In this document: one piece after another, positions 1-11,254 of the stretch
How the letters are laid out: each line of letters begins with the position of its first letter
Position numbering within the stretch: the first letter of the stretch is position 1
Source of the DNA: Isoetes taiwanensis
Lineage: Eukaryota; Streptophyta; Lycopodiopsida; Isoetales; Isoetaceae
Assembly: GCA_021234155.1 (NCBI GenBank)
Contig: JAJEKV010000271.1
Span: 312,001 to 376,000, forward strand
Direction of reading: 5' to 3'
DNA length: 64,000 bases
Notes under the pieces: generated by a model
The model's input: the letters and a program-made list of their open reading frames with translations, nothing else
Told to the model about the DNA's origin: nothing
Database searches by the model: none
Program-made: the position numbers and the translations under genes

Positions 1-1242
1 ATTTAGGAACAGGGATCCGGGAGGTTGTAGAACGAGCAAGGAGCAGCAAGTTGAATTGACAAGCTGGTTGCTCAATCACAGGAAGCATCTTGACGGGGAT
101 TCTACTGGAAGCAGAAGTAGAGGAAGCTTGGATTCCAGGTGCGCCACGAAGTTGCTGAGGCTGGTGATGGCACAGTTATATGGTAGAATTGTGGAAATAA
201 ACCAAGCACCTAAACTATAGAAGCTCCAGGAAACCTTGTGGAAATGTCCTCCGTAATAGAAGAGGGCTTGCCTTGAATTGATGTCTTATGATGAACTGCT
301 CCTTGAGGCCTTGTAAAATTAGCTTGAGATGATGCTTAAGCTGGGGCTAACTGTGCCTTAAGGTGTCAGTACTAGTTATGGCTCCTGCTAAGGAATTGGC
401 ATGAGACGCTTTGATGAGCGATTCCTCTGATTAAAAGAGCTCTTTGGTGGAAGACATTTCTCATAATGAGGAACTATATTGATCGTTAAGCTTGAGTCTA
501 TATTGGATATTTGGAAGTATATATATTATACGATTTGTTTTTTATACTTGTAGTTATTTTGGAATAAAGATTAGATTCTTTACCCTGACGTGAAAAGTTG
601 CAAGTTGCATAATATATTGAATTAGCTACAACCACGACCACTTACAAGAGTGCTAATAGCAAAACTAAAGGAAAAGACAGGATCCCAAATTACCTCAGAG
701 AAGCTAGCTTGGCAGGCCCCCCCATAGCACTCCACCCCAAGGGCACAAACACATAAAAATCCTCCATTTTATAACTTGCTCCTACTGATCCAACGAGTAA
801 CGTAGACGCAAACACCTGTAGCAATGCACCCGCAGGCAATGAGAGCATGCCTTCTGGTTGCTTACAAAACAGCCGCACTTCATCTTGCATGAGCAATATG
901 GTATTGCCAGTTCGACAATCGACCCCTCCTTTCCCGTATTCTCCCTGCCCGACGCCTTTCCCAAATTCTCGACTTACACATCCTCTTTTTGCCCAATCTA
1001 CCCTGCACCTCCATCGCTCCGGCCTTGTTAATCACCGCCTCTTCTGGCTGCTTCTCCACTGATTCTGTTGCTTGGGCCAAAACTTCTAGGGTGATCGACC
1101 CCCTCAGTCCTTTTATTCCGCCTGACTCCTCCTGTAATATTCTGCATAATAGATCTTCCAGTTGCAACTCATTGTCTTGTATATCCCTTCTGATGGTGCT
1201 TAACTTTGTGAAAAGACGTCCTTTGCAGCCGGTTTTTCTTCT
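1..1242. other. No recognisable gene; one antisense ORF
   Basis: I recognise no gene here. The only notable open frame is on the minus strand at 880-1254 (124 codons). Its predicted product is Glu/Arg-rich and likely helical, with no domain I know. A plus-strand frame overlaps it and runs into the LINE that follows, so it is probably chance or an old retroelement ORF1 remnant. Confidence 0.3.
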
Positions 1243-1981
1243 TGAAATGTTCATGGCATTATCCGAGCGAAAAAGTCAGGATGCAAAAGAGATGTGGAAT
1301 AGAGCAGACTTGATATTGATGGAGGAAACTTGGGAACACCAGACACGTCCCCTTCCGGATTTGGAAGGGTATTGCCTTATAGATTCAGTTTGGAATGCCA
1401 AACAAGCAAATGCGGGAAGGGGATTGGGGTTTAGCCGCATATATCAGGCACGCATACAAGCAACTCATCCAAGTCTTCAAGAAGCATGAAGGTAAACAAT
1501 TTATGTGGCTGCAAATCTGCACATGAAAGTATATGAACAGGTTGGGTTTGACAAAAAGAATCTGCTTCATAATTGAGCCTAGATGTGATGTATTTACAGG
1601 ATAAGGGAGAGGTGATTGTGGTTGGGAATTTTAATGCATGTAGTAAGGGATTAAAATCAGTCTCTTTTGCGAATTTGGATGATATGAGACTTGTAGAGCA
1701 GGTAGATGAGACATTCAAGAGGCAATCAGTAGATAAGATCAGTAATACCATGGGTGACTTTTTCAACACTTGGAATAAAAATCTTGAATGGTATAAGCAG
1801 GTTCAAAAAAACGGATAGATTTACATGCTTTTCTCATCTTGGCCAGAGTACTATGGATTACCTTCTGGTCCCAACAACATTTAATATCATCAAATCAATT
1901 GAAGTGCGTGATAAAGTTCCAGATTCAGACCACGCAGGCGTACTTTTTGAATTGAACTTGGTTTTGCAGAAAACAAAATAA
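1243..1981 (+). pseudogene. LINE endonuclease domain remnant
   Basis: The apurinic-like endonuclease that would nick target DNA. Three frames must be joined to follow it. The segment at about 1300-1400 reads ETWEHQTR...GYCLIDSVWN, matching the same block at 57053-57267. At 1573-1700 a GNFNA motif stands where family members have GDFNA. At 1850-1950 the C-terminal MDYLL...SDHAG block (the SDH catalytic box) is visible. Frameshifts near 1440 and 1760 break it. Confidence 0.7.
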
Positions 1982-2459
1982 TTAGATATTTGTGTGCCTT
2001 TAATTTGAGTGCAGATTATAAGAAGAAAGTTAGTAAGCTTCTAGAGGCTGCGAAATGGACTAGTATGCTAGAAAAGAATTTAGCTTTGCTTTCTGACATA
2101 TTGGTTTGTGCAGCTCGCTCCACTTTTGGATCCACCAAAAAAAGAATTCCTGGACGACCATGCAATAGTTGGTGGGATGAAGAATGTCGTGATGCATGTG
2201 CTCACCTTTGGTTTAAGAATCTAATTAGAGGTAAGAAGCGTTTGTGAAAGACAGGCTATGATGGATTCTCTATTTCAAACAAAATCTAAGCTTTTTTGGA
2301 AAAGCCTATTGCATAAGCCCGATCGGGCCAAAGTGGATTTGGATGCTTTACTTGGTTTGGTGAGATCTTTGTACTATGTTGAGAATCCAAATTGCATGCT
2401 TATATTAGTTGTCACAAAAGATTTATTCTCTTGTGAAAACGTGCATTGCCGATTAAAAA

Positions 2460-3470
2460 GATGAATAATGGCAAAACATTTGATCTTGATGGCATTTCTA
2501 TTGAATTGATAAAATGGGGTGGTAAGGAACTCATCAGGTAGTTGCTAGCCAGTTAAATGCTGCAGTTCAGTTGGGATTGCCTAAATCTTGGAAGAAATGC
2601 AGGGTTATTCCGATTTATAAGTCAGGGGACAAACATGATATAAAAAATTATCGCACTATCATGGTTGAACACACTTTTTTTAAATTACTAGGTGGGTTGT
2701 TGGAAAGTAAAATTAGCGATTGGGTGAATACTTATAGTAAGAGAGCTGATACCAAGCTAGATTTTGAAAGAAACATAGTACTCTCGATCATTTGCTTATC
2801 TTGAGAGATTGTTTTTGGAGTAGGCAAGGAAGCCAAGAAGGGGTCTTTACTTGGCATTTATAGACTTCTCAAAGGCCTTTGATATAGTGCCTCGAGAAGG
2901 TCTTTATGCATGGAACGTCTTGGGGTTCTTTCTTCTATTAGAGGAGCAGTTGCTAGATTGTACGAGGAGGTTATTGCAAAACTGTCGGCTCAAGTACCGA
3001 CGGAGGTTCAAAGCAAAATTGGAGTCCAGCAAGGTTGACCGCTCTCTCCAACTCTCTTTGGACTCACATTGATGAGTTAGAAGAGTGGTTGAAGTAAGAA
3101 GGCACACAGGTTCTCGTTTAAAACACTATGTTTTTCAGTTGTTGCTTTATGCTGACGATGTTGTGCTTATCTAAAAAAATCAAATGCTTATCTAAAAAAT
3201 TCAAATGGTCTCCAGAAACATCTGGATAATTTGGAATCCTTTTGTGAGGCTCACAAGGTGAAGGTAAACTTGAGCAAATCCAAAATAGTTACATTTGGGT
3301 CTTCTAATCGACATTCTATTACAATGGTGAGCTCCTTGAAATGGTTAATTGCTATAAGTATTTGGGATTGGAGGTAACATCAAATTGTAAGTGGAAAGAA
3401 TGTGTGCTCAAGAGGCTTGCTGGTGGGAGAAAAACCCTATATGGGATGCTTAGGTGTCATAAGGCTTCTT
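2460..3470 (+). pseudogene. LINE reverse transcriptase remnant
   Basis: Reverse transcriptase palm and thumb in several frames. At 2571-2804 the block W...RVIPIYKSGD....NYR is visible. At 2851-2900 there is FIDFSKAFD, with the first catalytic Asp. At 3148-3159 the YADD box is intact. The thumb block YKYLGLEV lies at about 3352-3380. A 21-bp tandem duplication directly after YADD (3165-3206) and several stops break the frame. Confidence 0.75.
3165..3206 (+). repeat. 21-bp tandem duplication in the LINE RT
   Basis: Two adjacent 21-bp copies (3165-3185 and 3186-3206) differ by one base. They lie directly after the YADD box. The duplication is in phase by length but sits among other lesions, so it looks like slippage in a dead copy. 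Confidence 0.8.
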
Positions 3471-3861
3471 GACTGATTTTGGACTTAAGAAAATGCTTTT
3501 TAAAACATTAATGCAGACTCTGTTATTGTATAGTGTTCCGATTTAGGGGCCCTCCATTTCAGTAAAAATGTGGTGTCAATTTGAATCCATCTTGAAAATC
3601 TTTTTACATAAGGAGATGGGGGTTAAATCACAAATTCCTTTTGCAATTATGTTAGTTGAGATTGGCATGATACCTTTAGAAGTAGAGGCCCTTTGCCTGA
3701 CAATTAATTTTGTAATTAAGTTGAGAAAATTGGGGATGATGGCAAGTGGCCAAAGATGGGCTTGAATCCTAACAGTAAATGGTATCAAAAAGTGATGTCT
3801 TGGGCAGGAAAATGGGGCATTTCTGAGGCAAATTGGCCGATTACATATAAGAGCTCGGGAT

Positions 3862-4281
3862 TTGGTACAATCTCTAGTTATAGATAAGCTTTGGACAATA
3901 AAAGGTTCGAGTCTTGCTTTTTATCAGAATGAGATTAATCCAATGCTAATCTATACTTGTCAAGATTACTTGCATGCTCATACATCTCCACATTTGAAAC
4001 AGGTAATTGCTCGATTCAGATCGAGTTCACACAAATTGCATATTGAGACAGGGAGGTGGGCTAAGATTCGAAAAGAAGAGAGGTTGCCTTTTCTTTGTGA
4101 TATGCAACAGGTTGAAAATGAAGCTCATGCTTTATTATGTTGTCCTTCTTTTGAAAATATTTGCGAGCGGTATCATGTATGCTGTAACAATTTACAGACA
4201 TTGTTCTTTATGGAACCAAAGGTTCTAGGATATCACATTAAAGAGACAGACATGCATAGAAAGCTTTTACTTAAGCTATAA
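3862..4281 (+). pseudogene. LINE C-terminal Cys/His domain remnant
   Basis: A 139-codon open frame. Its second half reads IETGRWAKI....LPFLCD......NEAHALLCC, the Cys/His module that ends many non-LTR retrotransposon proteins. It is followed by about 80 bp of 3' UTR with the phrase GGCTCTAAGGGGCATG and the ATTT tail. In origin this is the C-terminus of the LINE polyprotein, not an independent gene. Confidence 0.65.
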
Positions 4282-4365
4282 TAACATTGATGTATTGTGT
4301 TGCTGCTCCATAACCCTTGAGGCTCTAAGGGGCATGACTTATTAATTTATTTATTTATTTATCAT

Positions 4366-4689
4366 ATGTTAGTTATAGATGATAAATTCGTATAACCATC
4401 AGGCATTAATATTATCTACTTATCATGTCGTACCTCCTATTAATATATGGCGTAATACCCTTATATACTATTCCCTACCTTTAATTTCCTGGCTAACACA
4501 TGTCTCTGTGTGCTTATCTGTCTCATATCTCTGCTTTCCGTGCCATTAGTTTTATTCATGCATATTTATTGCTCATCCTGTAATTCTGATGATGTCATAC
4601 CTTAGCCCTTAGCACTTATCAAACATCATAGATGATGTATTCATTCATTTTATGATTGGATAGATCATTGCTATCCTCCGGGGTAGTAT
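4366..4689. other. Intergenic, nothing recognised
   Basis: AT-rich DNA between the LINE tail and an LTR-like segment. I see no gene or clear repeat. Confidence 0.5.
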
Positions 4690-4906
4690 TGTTATTTATG
4701 TTAGGCAAGTGCCTAATATAGTATGTTTTGCTTCCACTGATGTGGGAGCCCGTAGAGGAAGGGACGGAGTGACACCTCCTACCTCTACTCGGCTGTTTGA
4801 CCATCGCCGACACAAGTTAGATGGAGGGCCCATACGATGGGAGCCGTTTGGTAAAGGAAGTTCTTCGGCGTATACGGCGGCAATCATATAGTGCAAGGAG
4901 CGCCAC
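4690..4906 (+). mobile_element. Diverged LTR 3'-end fragment (same family as 26091-27770?)
   Basis: The order of short words matches the last ~200 bp of the chromovirus LTR (27570-27770): a GCTTCC block, a G-rich block, GGAGGGCCC, GTATACGG, and an end close to GGAGCGCCACA. It breaks off the RT reading of the neighbouring minus-strand L1. Similarity is by eye and patchy, so this is a weak call for an old solo LTR or truncated LTR. Confidence 0.35.
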
Positions 4907-5850
4907 AGAAATAGCTTAGCATTATGAAGATTTTTAGCCTCAGCAATCAACAGTAAAAAGATTTCATCAGCATATTAATGATATATCTCTTGAGAACCAT
5001 TAGCCATTCATCCGTGATAACCATAGAAAAAACTGGAATAGTACTTCTGCCACATTTGTGAAGAGCAAAGGTTATTCGCTATAAAAACATCAGATGAATC
5101 GCCTTGAAAAACTATAGTAAATCTTATTTTGACTACGGACCTTCGTAATATTTCTTGTAAATGACCCTTCAAATCCAAGAGCAAGAAGACACTTCTCCAG
5201 GAATCTCCAATCAATACTATCAAATGCTTTAGCAAAATCAAGTTCAAGATACACCACCCTATGATCCTCTAAATATATTCCCTCATATGTAGCAACCACA
5301 TTGTTGAGAATACATTGGCGAAGAAGAAAAAACCGGATTGTATTGAAGAGATAAATTCAGCCAAAATATCTTAAACTCTTTCTGTCGGCGCCTTAACAAA
5401 GATCTTGTAGACAGAGAAAGCAATGTAATAAGTTGCTAGTCAAAAAATTTCTTGGGTTCCCTGTTATTTGAGATGAGGGATATACAACCCATGTTAAAAA
5501 TCTTATCAAGGAACCTAAATCTCTAAAATTCATAGAAAGCATCATATACATCATCCTCTAGCAAGTCCCAGCACTTTTGAAAAAAATCAATAGGGAAGCC
5601 ATCTGGACCAGGTATTTGTCCATTTTTAAGAGAAGTACAACTGCTTTTAAATCCTCTTTCATAATATTGAACTCAAGAAATAACCTCTGCTCTTCAGAGA
5701 TAATATGTTGTACCTTAGTGAGCACAATAGTTTGTATGTCCTCTTGAAAAGGCAATGGGGGTCGCGCAAATAATAGAGAAAAGTGCTGACGAAAATACTG
5801 CTTAAGGTGCACAGAATCAGAGATAAGAGAGCCATCCGGCAACACCAAGA
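4907..5850 (-). pseudogene. L1 reverse transcriptase remnant
   Basis: The RT palm region of the L1. The PGPDGFPIDFF block (about 5600-5640), the LDFAKAFDSIDW block (about 5210-5250) and a YADE tetrad (about 4960-4990) are recognisable in separate frames. The second Asp of the catalytic YADD is replaced by Glu. Frameshifts near 5090 and 5620 and in-frame stops make it non-coding. Confidence 0.75.
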
Positions 5851-5904
5851 ATATATAGACGTACAGAGTTTCCTTCTACTTGCAGCATAGAAAAGGAAGC
5901 ATGT

Positions 5905-6985
5905 TCATCTATCTCCATCTTTGAACCATTGCAACCCCGCCTTCACCTTGGCTTCAGTAACTTCCACAGTTTTCATAGCTTCAATCTGAGATAGCAACTC
6001 TTTTTTCCTAACTCCATTAGTAGGGGCACGAGCTTCTACAGCTCTGGCTCTCCCCCACTTCTTTGCAGATGGCTTCACAGTGGACAACGCTGCAACTATA
6101 CCAGACATGCCCTTATCAGATGAGAGGGCCCAAGAACAAACCCAATTATAGCTGACTTTGAACTCATCATCCTCCAAGTACTTGACATTAAATTTAAACT
6201 AAGTTCTGCTTGGTCCAGAAAAAATTATTACATCATCAGATAGGATTTGCAGATTACAGAGCTATCTACAAGATTTAGAGAATGAAAATTTGCTAGCAAA
6301 GCAGTTGCATAAGTATTAAAATTTCCTATATCATGCCTTGCAAAGCTTTGTCAACTCCTATCCAACCATTACATCGTGTGAAGGACTGATCTCCATCGAT
6401 CTCTATAAGCTGACAATCATGTAAAAGATGTAACCATTGTTCTCTCTTGAACCCTTGCACGATTTCAGATCCTTGATTGCTTTGTCCCTTGATAACTCTA
6501 CCATATTAAATTCTTCAACACCATATGACATTCTGCCCAAGATGAAGAATTTTACTTCTCACAGTTTCTCACAAAGCACCATGCTGATGAGGTCTATTAT
6601 GGGCATACACATTCATCAAACTCCATTCTTGGCTCTGATCAATTCAGTTGATTATTTTCAATGCCCAAAATTATCTAAAAGTGACATTTGCGGAGGACTT
6701 CCATGCAGTAAGCACACCAATCTTAGATGCATCAACAATAGATATCACGACAATATAATCATGTCCAAACACATTAACTACTTTAAATACATCACCTTGG
6801 CGACATTTAAGCTCTTGTAGGCAGCAAAAGGTAGTAGTAAAACGTAGATGGTTAGATAGATAATCTGCTTCTTTTACCATGTCCATCTCGCACAATTTTG
6901 AAGGGAGATCAACCCATCTTGTCCTGGAAATTGGCAAGGGAAAAGCCTCCTCTCCATTCCTTTCTTCCATTGTTATGATTAGCAT
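5905..6985 (-). pseudogene. L1 endonuclease and linker remnant
   Basis: The frame at 6671-6985 carries the early endonuclease block ending ..DASKIGVLTAWKSS. The stretch at 6290-6640 continues with MNVYAHNRP and a GDFNMV-like motif, and 5905-6177 is the basic linker before the RT. All need frame changes to join. This is part of the same dead L1. Confidence 0.7.
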
Positions 6986-7360
6986 CTAGTGAGGGAGAGC
7001 CTCTTTTTTGCCACCCCCCATCCCCTCCCACCAATTATATTGCTGAATAACTAGCAAGGGAGAGCCTCCTCTCTGCTTCACCCTTCCATGCGAATTCTCA
7101 TATGTAGTCATGATATAAGAAGCAGGTTGACTAGACTTATTGTGAACTATTCGGTGCATTAGCATGGGAAGCAAATGCAACAATACCACCTTCCTGGAAG
7201 ACGCCCCCACCAAAAGCTAGAGGGTTAACATGCAATGTCAAATTGACCCGTGCACCGTAACACTGAAATCTGAGATCCGTGGCTGAAGATATGAACAAAA
7301 AAGTGAAGCAGTCTTCAACACCTACTAAGGCGCCCCACTTTTTTTCCTTCCAAATAATGT

Positions 7361-8350
7361 GCATCTAAGGTAATGCCATCATGTACTCTTTTGATGTCTT
7401 CTATTGTGCCGATGTTGCAAGCACTAGGCAACCATACCATGTATTGTCTTGCTCTTATGGAAACCTAAGGCAGGTATTTATTTGTCTTCATGAAATTTTA
7501 TAACGAATATAATATATCTTTCTCAGGTAGCAGATTTAGCCATGGCTATTATTTTTCTTTACTAGTATTATGTTAACGTATTGATTATGGCAATCTTCAT
7601 TTATTATGTTGTTTTTTAAGAGTTATTTTTGATGTCCTAAGTACCAGGCCATGGCGGTCATCGAGAGTTGTTGGATAGACATATTTGCGCTTCTGCTAGC
7701 CTTTGGACTGTAGATAGTGATCCTCATTTGTGGGGTATGCTGCCACTATTTGGGGTATGGTGTATAGCAAATTTGAAAAATACGTTAAGGTTTCCGTAAA
7801 AAATATCTTGAATGGCGTCAATCTCGTATGTGTATTGTACATTAAGAGGGTACTCTCACTGCTCTATGCCGCTGATCGTATGAATGTGCTCCCCAAAAAG
7901 GGTGGTTTTAGGGGGAATTACATTATAATTGTAAGAACAATAGTCTATATTGTGAAAGAAATTTTTTTTGGGCCTTGAACCATTGGAAAGGACAACACAC
8001 AATTAGAAAATACAACGAGGCGAACTTTGAAAGCAAGTAGACATTGTGAGGGTCTTTATTATGCTCATTTTTTCATTGAAATTCGACATACAGAACAACC
8101 GACTACTAAGATGAGCCTTAAACTCATAAGAGCAATTTTGGGTTAATTAGCTTCTTGTATGACTGTGCAAGAGAATGTGCTATCAAATCCATACAAATCA
8201 AGTATGTGAATTAAGATGCAAAGGATAGTATGCAAAGTTAGTTAACTCTCTGACCCAAAGATTGTAGAGGGCATTAATAATCTCCTCCTAGAGACCATTA
8301 AATCTAATTCGGTTCCTAAACCAAGCCCACATGTGATCTTCATGTTTCTC
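7361..8350. other. Intergenic, nothing recognised
   Basis: AT-rich DNA with short ORFs only. The segment at about 8070-8330 could be more LINE 5' sequence, but I can identify no motif. Confidence 0.5.
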
Positions 8351-8480
8351 TATTCTATTCTATTCTATTCTATTCTATTCTATTCTATTCTATTCTATTC
8401 TATTCTATTCTATTCTATTCTATTCTATTCTATTCTATTCTATTCTATTCTATTCTATTCTATTCTATTCTATTCTATTC
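8351..8480 (+). repeat. (TATTC)26 microsatellite
   Basis: 130 bp of perfect TATTC pentamer, 26 copies, with an imperfect TTCTC lead-in. The long low-complexity ORF crossing it is an artefact of the repeat. The reverse-complement motif recurs at 13231-13285. Confidence 0.98.
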
Positions 8481-9404
8481 TTGGAGGGATAAGCATAAGC
8501 TTGAGCATTATTGTGGTTGGACGTAGTCATGTCGAAAGATGAAAAAACCTCGTAGATTCGAATGCATTTTGGACATGGCATCTGCATTCCTACGGCCAAT
8601 AAAAAACCCTTTATCATACGCATAAAAATGCCCTGCTATACCCTTATACTTCTTAAATTACAACCAGACAAGTGAGATAAATGGTACATACCCTTATTAT
8701 AAGTACAAAATAGACAGTAAAAGCCCCTTTAGCATACACTCAGATGGTTTATATGCATAACACAAAATGCATCCCCTTTGGCTGGAGAGCCCAACTAACA
8801 ATGAGTAGTCCTCAGCTTGAGCCTATTGATAAGGTCTCTTTTTTCCAGTTAATAGTGTCTTTTGATGGTTGAGGGTATCCTCTGCTCTTCTTGGGACACC
8901 TAGGATTGTGCTCATGTTGGATTGTCAAGCGGACATCGGGACGAGTCTTGGACCTTTTGAGATAACACCATAAGCTTTTATGTGCGCGTCATAATCAAGA
9001 TCCTACTTTCAAGGCCTGATTGTCCGATACTCCTCAAATGGCTTGGGAGAGGGGCAGACGGAAGTGGAAGTGGTCTTACTTACATTTATTGTCAGTAACA
9101 CTCTTTTCTTAAAAAAAGGCCATGGGCTCCATATATAAACTCCATAGTAGTTAGGGCTCTAAGCTTGGCATCATATTTAGTTATGCTCCCAGTCTTGTTT
9201 TTGATGAATATTGCAGGTTTCAGGCACGACGATCGTAAACAACTCCCATCTGTCCACAAAGTTATATATCACTTATGATATTTTTGTTCGTAGCAAAGCT
9301 TGGATGTTCCATTTAACATGACAATCGATAGTTTATAGACAAATGAAAAGTAGAGTGAGATTAAGAGTCCCCATGCAATCCTATCATTTGACTTCCTAAT
9401 TACC
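8481..9404. other. Intergenic, nothing recognised
   Basis: No gene or RNA seen. A minus-strand stretch near 9130-9210 faintly resembles a retroelement reading frame, but it is too short and broken to call. Confidence 0.5.
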
Positions 9405-9905
9405 CATTTGACAACCGTGTAAAAAATCATTAACAAATCTTTTGCAAAGATTTTGAGATGTTTTTCGAAAAGCAAATTGATCTAGCCAGGAGGAATATAC
9501 TACATAAAGTCTTAGTTGCATATGGGGTAGCTTTTGGAGAATATTTAAAGCTAGAAGACAATCTACCTTAAGTCGGATGTTTGCAAAACCATATTGTCAA
9601 TGTTATTTGAATCAGTTTAGTCCATCTATCTAGCGACCTATCTAGGAGGTGGATTGTATGGGTTGGTGTTTACAACTGTCATTGTGGAGATCAACTTGAC
9701 CCACTAGCACCATTACTTACTTTTGAGTGCATTTCTATATGAAAACACAATCTAGTTGCAGTTTGTGCCTCATTTACCCTTTCAACCATGCACATCCTTT
9801 TTTCGAAATTATTCTTTCCATGACTAATTTATATTTTATAGTATTAGGAGGAGACCCTCTAGTTCACCTATGGTATTAATATACAATCCATTTGTGGATC
9901 TTCCT
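9405..9905 (+). repeat. Dispersed repeat X, copy 1
   Basis: The first 215 bp (to about 9620) and the last 55 bp (about 9850-9905) match 11255-11512 in order. The ~230 bp between them is absent from the second copy. There is no coding content. The family is unknown. Confidence 0.75.
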
Positions 9906-9924
9906 TTAGTTGACAAAACAATCG

Positions 9925-10315
9925 ATGGTAAGATCAATATGCTCATCATAGGAAGAATATATGCACTCACAAGTTTCAACGATGGCTTTGACTTGCCATT
10001 CAATAACTTTTGTAATCGTTAGTATATTTCTTTGTTTTTGATAGTCATCCTTATATTCCAACTCATTGAATTTTATTATCGACAAGGAATATGCGTCTTT
10101 GTGAAGGCATTTTCATATGCATTGACTCATTTAAGTTTATCTAGGATCACATGAAGAATAACAAAAAGCTTAGATTCTAAGGTATAAGATACTTTACAAT
10201 GAAGGTAAAGTGAATTGAATTATGGACAAAGCTATGGGACTCATTATAAATTCTTTGCTTTTACATAATGTATACACTGTAATTTTACGCATTGTCTGGA
10301 GGGCCAAGGAAATAA
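9925..10315 (+). repeat. Dispersed repeat Y, copy 1
   Basis: About 390 bp that recur at 17125-17462 in the same orientation. Shared words include CATCATAGGAAGAATAT, GGATCACATGAAGAA, AACAAAAAGCTTAGATT, ACAATGAAGG and GGGCCAAGGAAATA. It is non-coding and unclassified. Confidence 0.8.
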
Positions 10316-10460
10316 TATTCAGAACTAGGCTAGACAACCTTCTTATCCTACCACCAGATAGAAGATGAAATCCTTTAAAACTAGTGCATAAACTGCATGT
10401 ACAACAGTTCTACCACATTGGAGATCATCGTTAAAAAACCCTTAGCCACCCCCCAGAAGT

Positions 10461-10530
10461 CAACACATTTGGCAAACAGGAGGTCACCCATCCTAGTTCT
10501 GTCCCTGCTTAACTTGAGGCATGTTCTTAG
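10461..10530 (-). ncRNA. 5S rRNA-like segment in left repeat (pseudo)
   Basis: A 20-nt block at 10478-10497 is the exact reverse complement of the conserved plant 5S stretch ACTAGGATGGGTGACCTCCT (box C). A CAACAC word lies at the correct 11-nt distance on one side (10461-10466). GCTTAACTT (10507-10515) lies on the other side, matching 5S antisense with about 10 nt deleted between. It is a 5S-derived promoter region, not an intact 5S gene. Confidence 0.65.
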
Positions 10531-11070
10531 GTCTCTCTACCTACTTCCCTCACTTCCATTGAGGAAACGTTTTGTGGTACATCCTCACGGTTGATTTTAT
10601 CCCACCGTAGGAAGTAGGATGCTAGCAGCATCACCAAGGGCATCATTTTTAGTGTCACCATCCTAGCAATACTAAATTTTTAAGACTAGACTAGCCTTTA
10701 GACTAGTCAGCCCCAGGGGATTCACATAGAAGACCCATATAAACCAAGTGAAGGCCTAGAAGGGTTTTTTTTACAATGTTTTTGTACGTATACTACGGGT
10801 TTAAATCCCCCTCTTACTGACATTTCTAGCATATTTTCTCGACTGGAAGGGGTGTTTTTCCAACACTTTTACCTACGTATATAGGGGTGTTTTTTCTCAC
10901 CCTAAGCATGCAGGTGGCATATGCCCATGTGATAAAGGTGAATCCTCTAGGTAATCAGCCTTCTTAGATAGGGATGAAATCCCCCAATGGACAAACTGAG
11001 CACATTTCATACAAAAGGTTTATCACGTTGGATATCGTCATCAATAGAACCCCTAGCACTCCTCAGAAGT

Positions 11071-11140
11071 CAACATGTTTGGCAAACACGAGGTCACCTA
11101 TCCCAATTATATTTTAGCTAAGCGTATTGAGGCATATACC
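11071..11140 (-). ncRNA. 5S rRNA-like segment in right repeat (pseudo)
   Basis: The second, more decayed copy of the 5S-like segment. GAGGTCACCTATCC stands where the left copy has GAGGTCACCCATCC, with AAGCGT and TTGAGGC downstream and CAACA upstream at the same spacing. It supports the view that the two direct repeats were once identical LTRs. Confidence 0.5.
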
Positions 11141-11254
11141 TAGGTCTCTACCAACTTCTTTCACTTCCATTGGGCAAAAATGCTCACTTTGTATGCTAGG
11201 AATTTATTCCACCTTAGAAAGTAGGTTGCTAGCAATTAGCAACAACCGTTTTGA

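Larger units (their letters stand above)
1243..4365 (+). mobile_element. Degraded non-L1 LINE (CR1/L2-like)
   Basis: Broken frames read in the order endonuclease, reverse transcriptase and a C-terminal Cys/His region, which is the layout of a one-ORF-2 LINE. The RT carries a DFSKAFD block and a YADD catalytic box (3148-3159). The C-terminal region and the short endonuclease resemble CR1/L2-type elements rather than the L1 clade that dominates in plants. The 3' end is a short ATTT microsatellite tail (about 4344-4362), as in non-poly(A) LINEs. Multiple stops and frameshifts show it is dead. Another piece of the same family lies at 57053-57905 on the minus strand. The exact clade is inference. 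Confidence 0.75.
4907..7360 (-). mobile_element. Degraded L1-type LINE
   Basis: Read on the minus strand from 7360 downward, ORF2 blocks follow in the right order. Endonuclease: N-terminal block 6671-6985, then MNVYAHNRPHQHG and GDFNMV-like blocks at about 6430-6640. Pre-RT linker: 5905-6177, ending in W(F/L)KDGDR. RT: IPGPDGFPIDFF at about 5600-5640, LDFAKAFDSIDW at about 5210-5250, and YADE (normally YADD) near 4960-4990. It is riddled with stops and ends at an LTR-like segment. The PGPDG and FAKAFD blocks are typical of plant L1 elements. Confidence 0.8.
10331..11235 (-). mobile_element. Cassandra-like TRIM candidate (5S rRNA-bearing direct repeats)
   Basis: Two ~290-bp direct repeats (about 10331-10640 and 10955-11235) flank a ~310-bp non-coding core, giving ~900 bp in total. 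Both repeats contain, on the minus strand, a segment matching the internal promoter half of plant 5S rRNA. That is the known architecture of Cassandra TRIMs, which carry 5S sequence in each LTR. Each repeat ends on the plus side in a TGCTAGCA-like word, giving a TG start on the minus strand. I could not find a clear primer binding site in the core. The ends are approximate and the element is old. Confidence 0.55.

Noticed and set aside
8333-8542. Long open frame of repeated IlePheTyrSerIleLeu-type residues
   Set aside because: It is the translation of the TATTC microsatellite, open only because the repeat contains no stop in that frame.
9130-9210. Minus-strand stretch resembling a copia-type RT entry (IKNKTG..KYDAKLRA)
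   Set aside because: Too short, broken by a stop, and without further RT blocks on either side.
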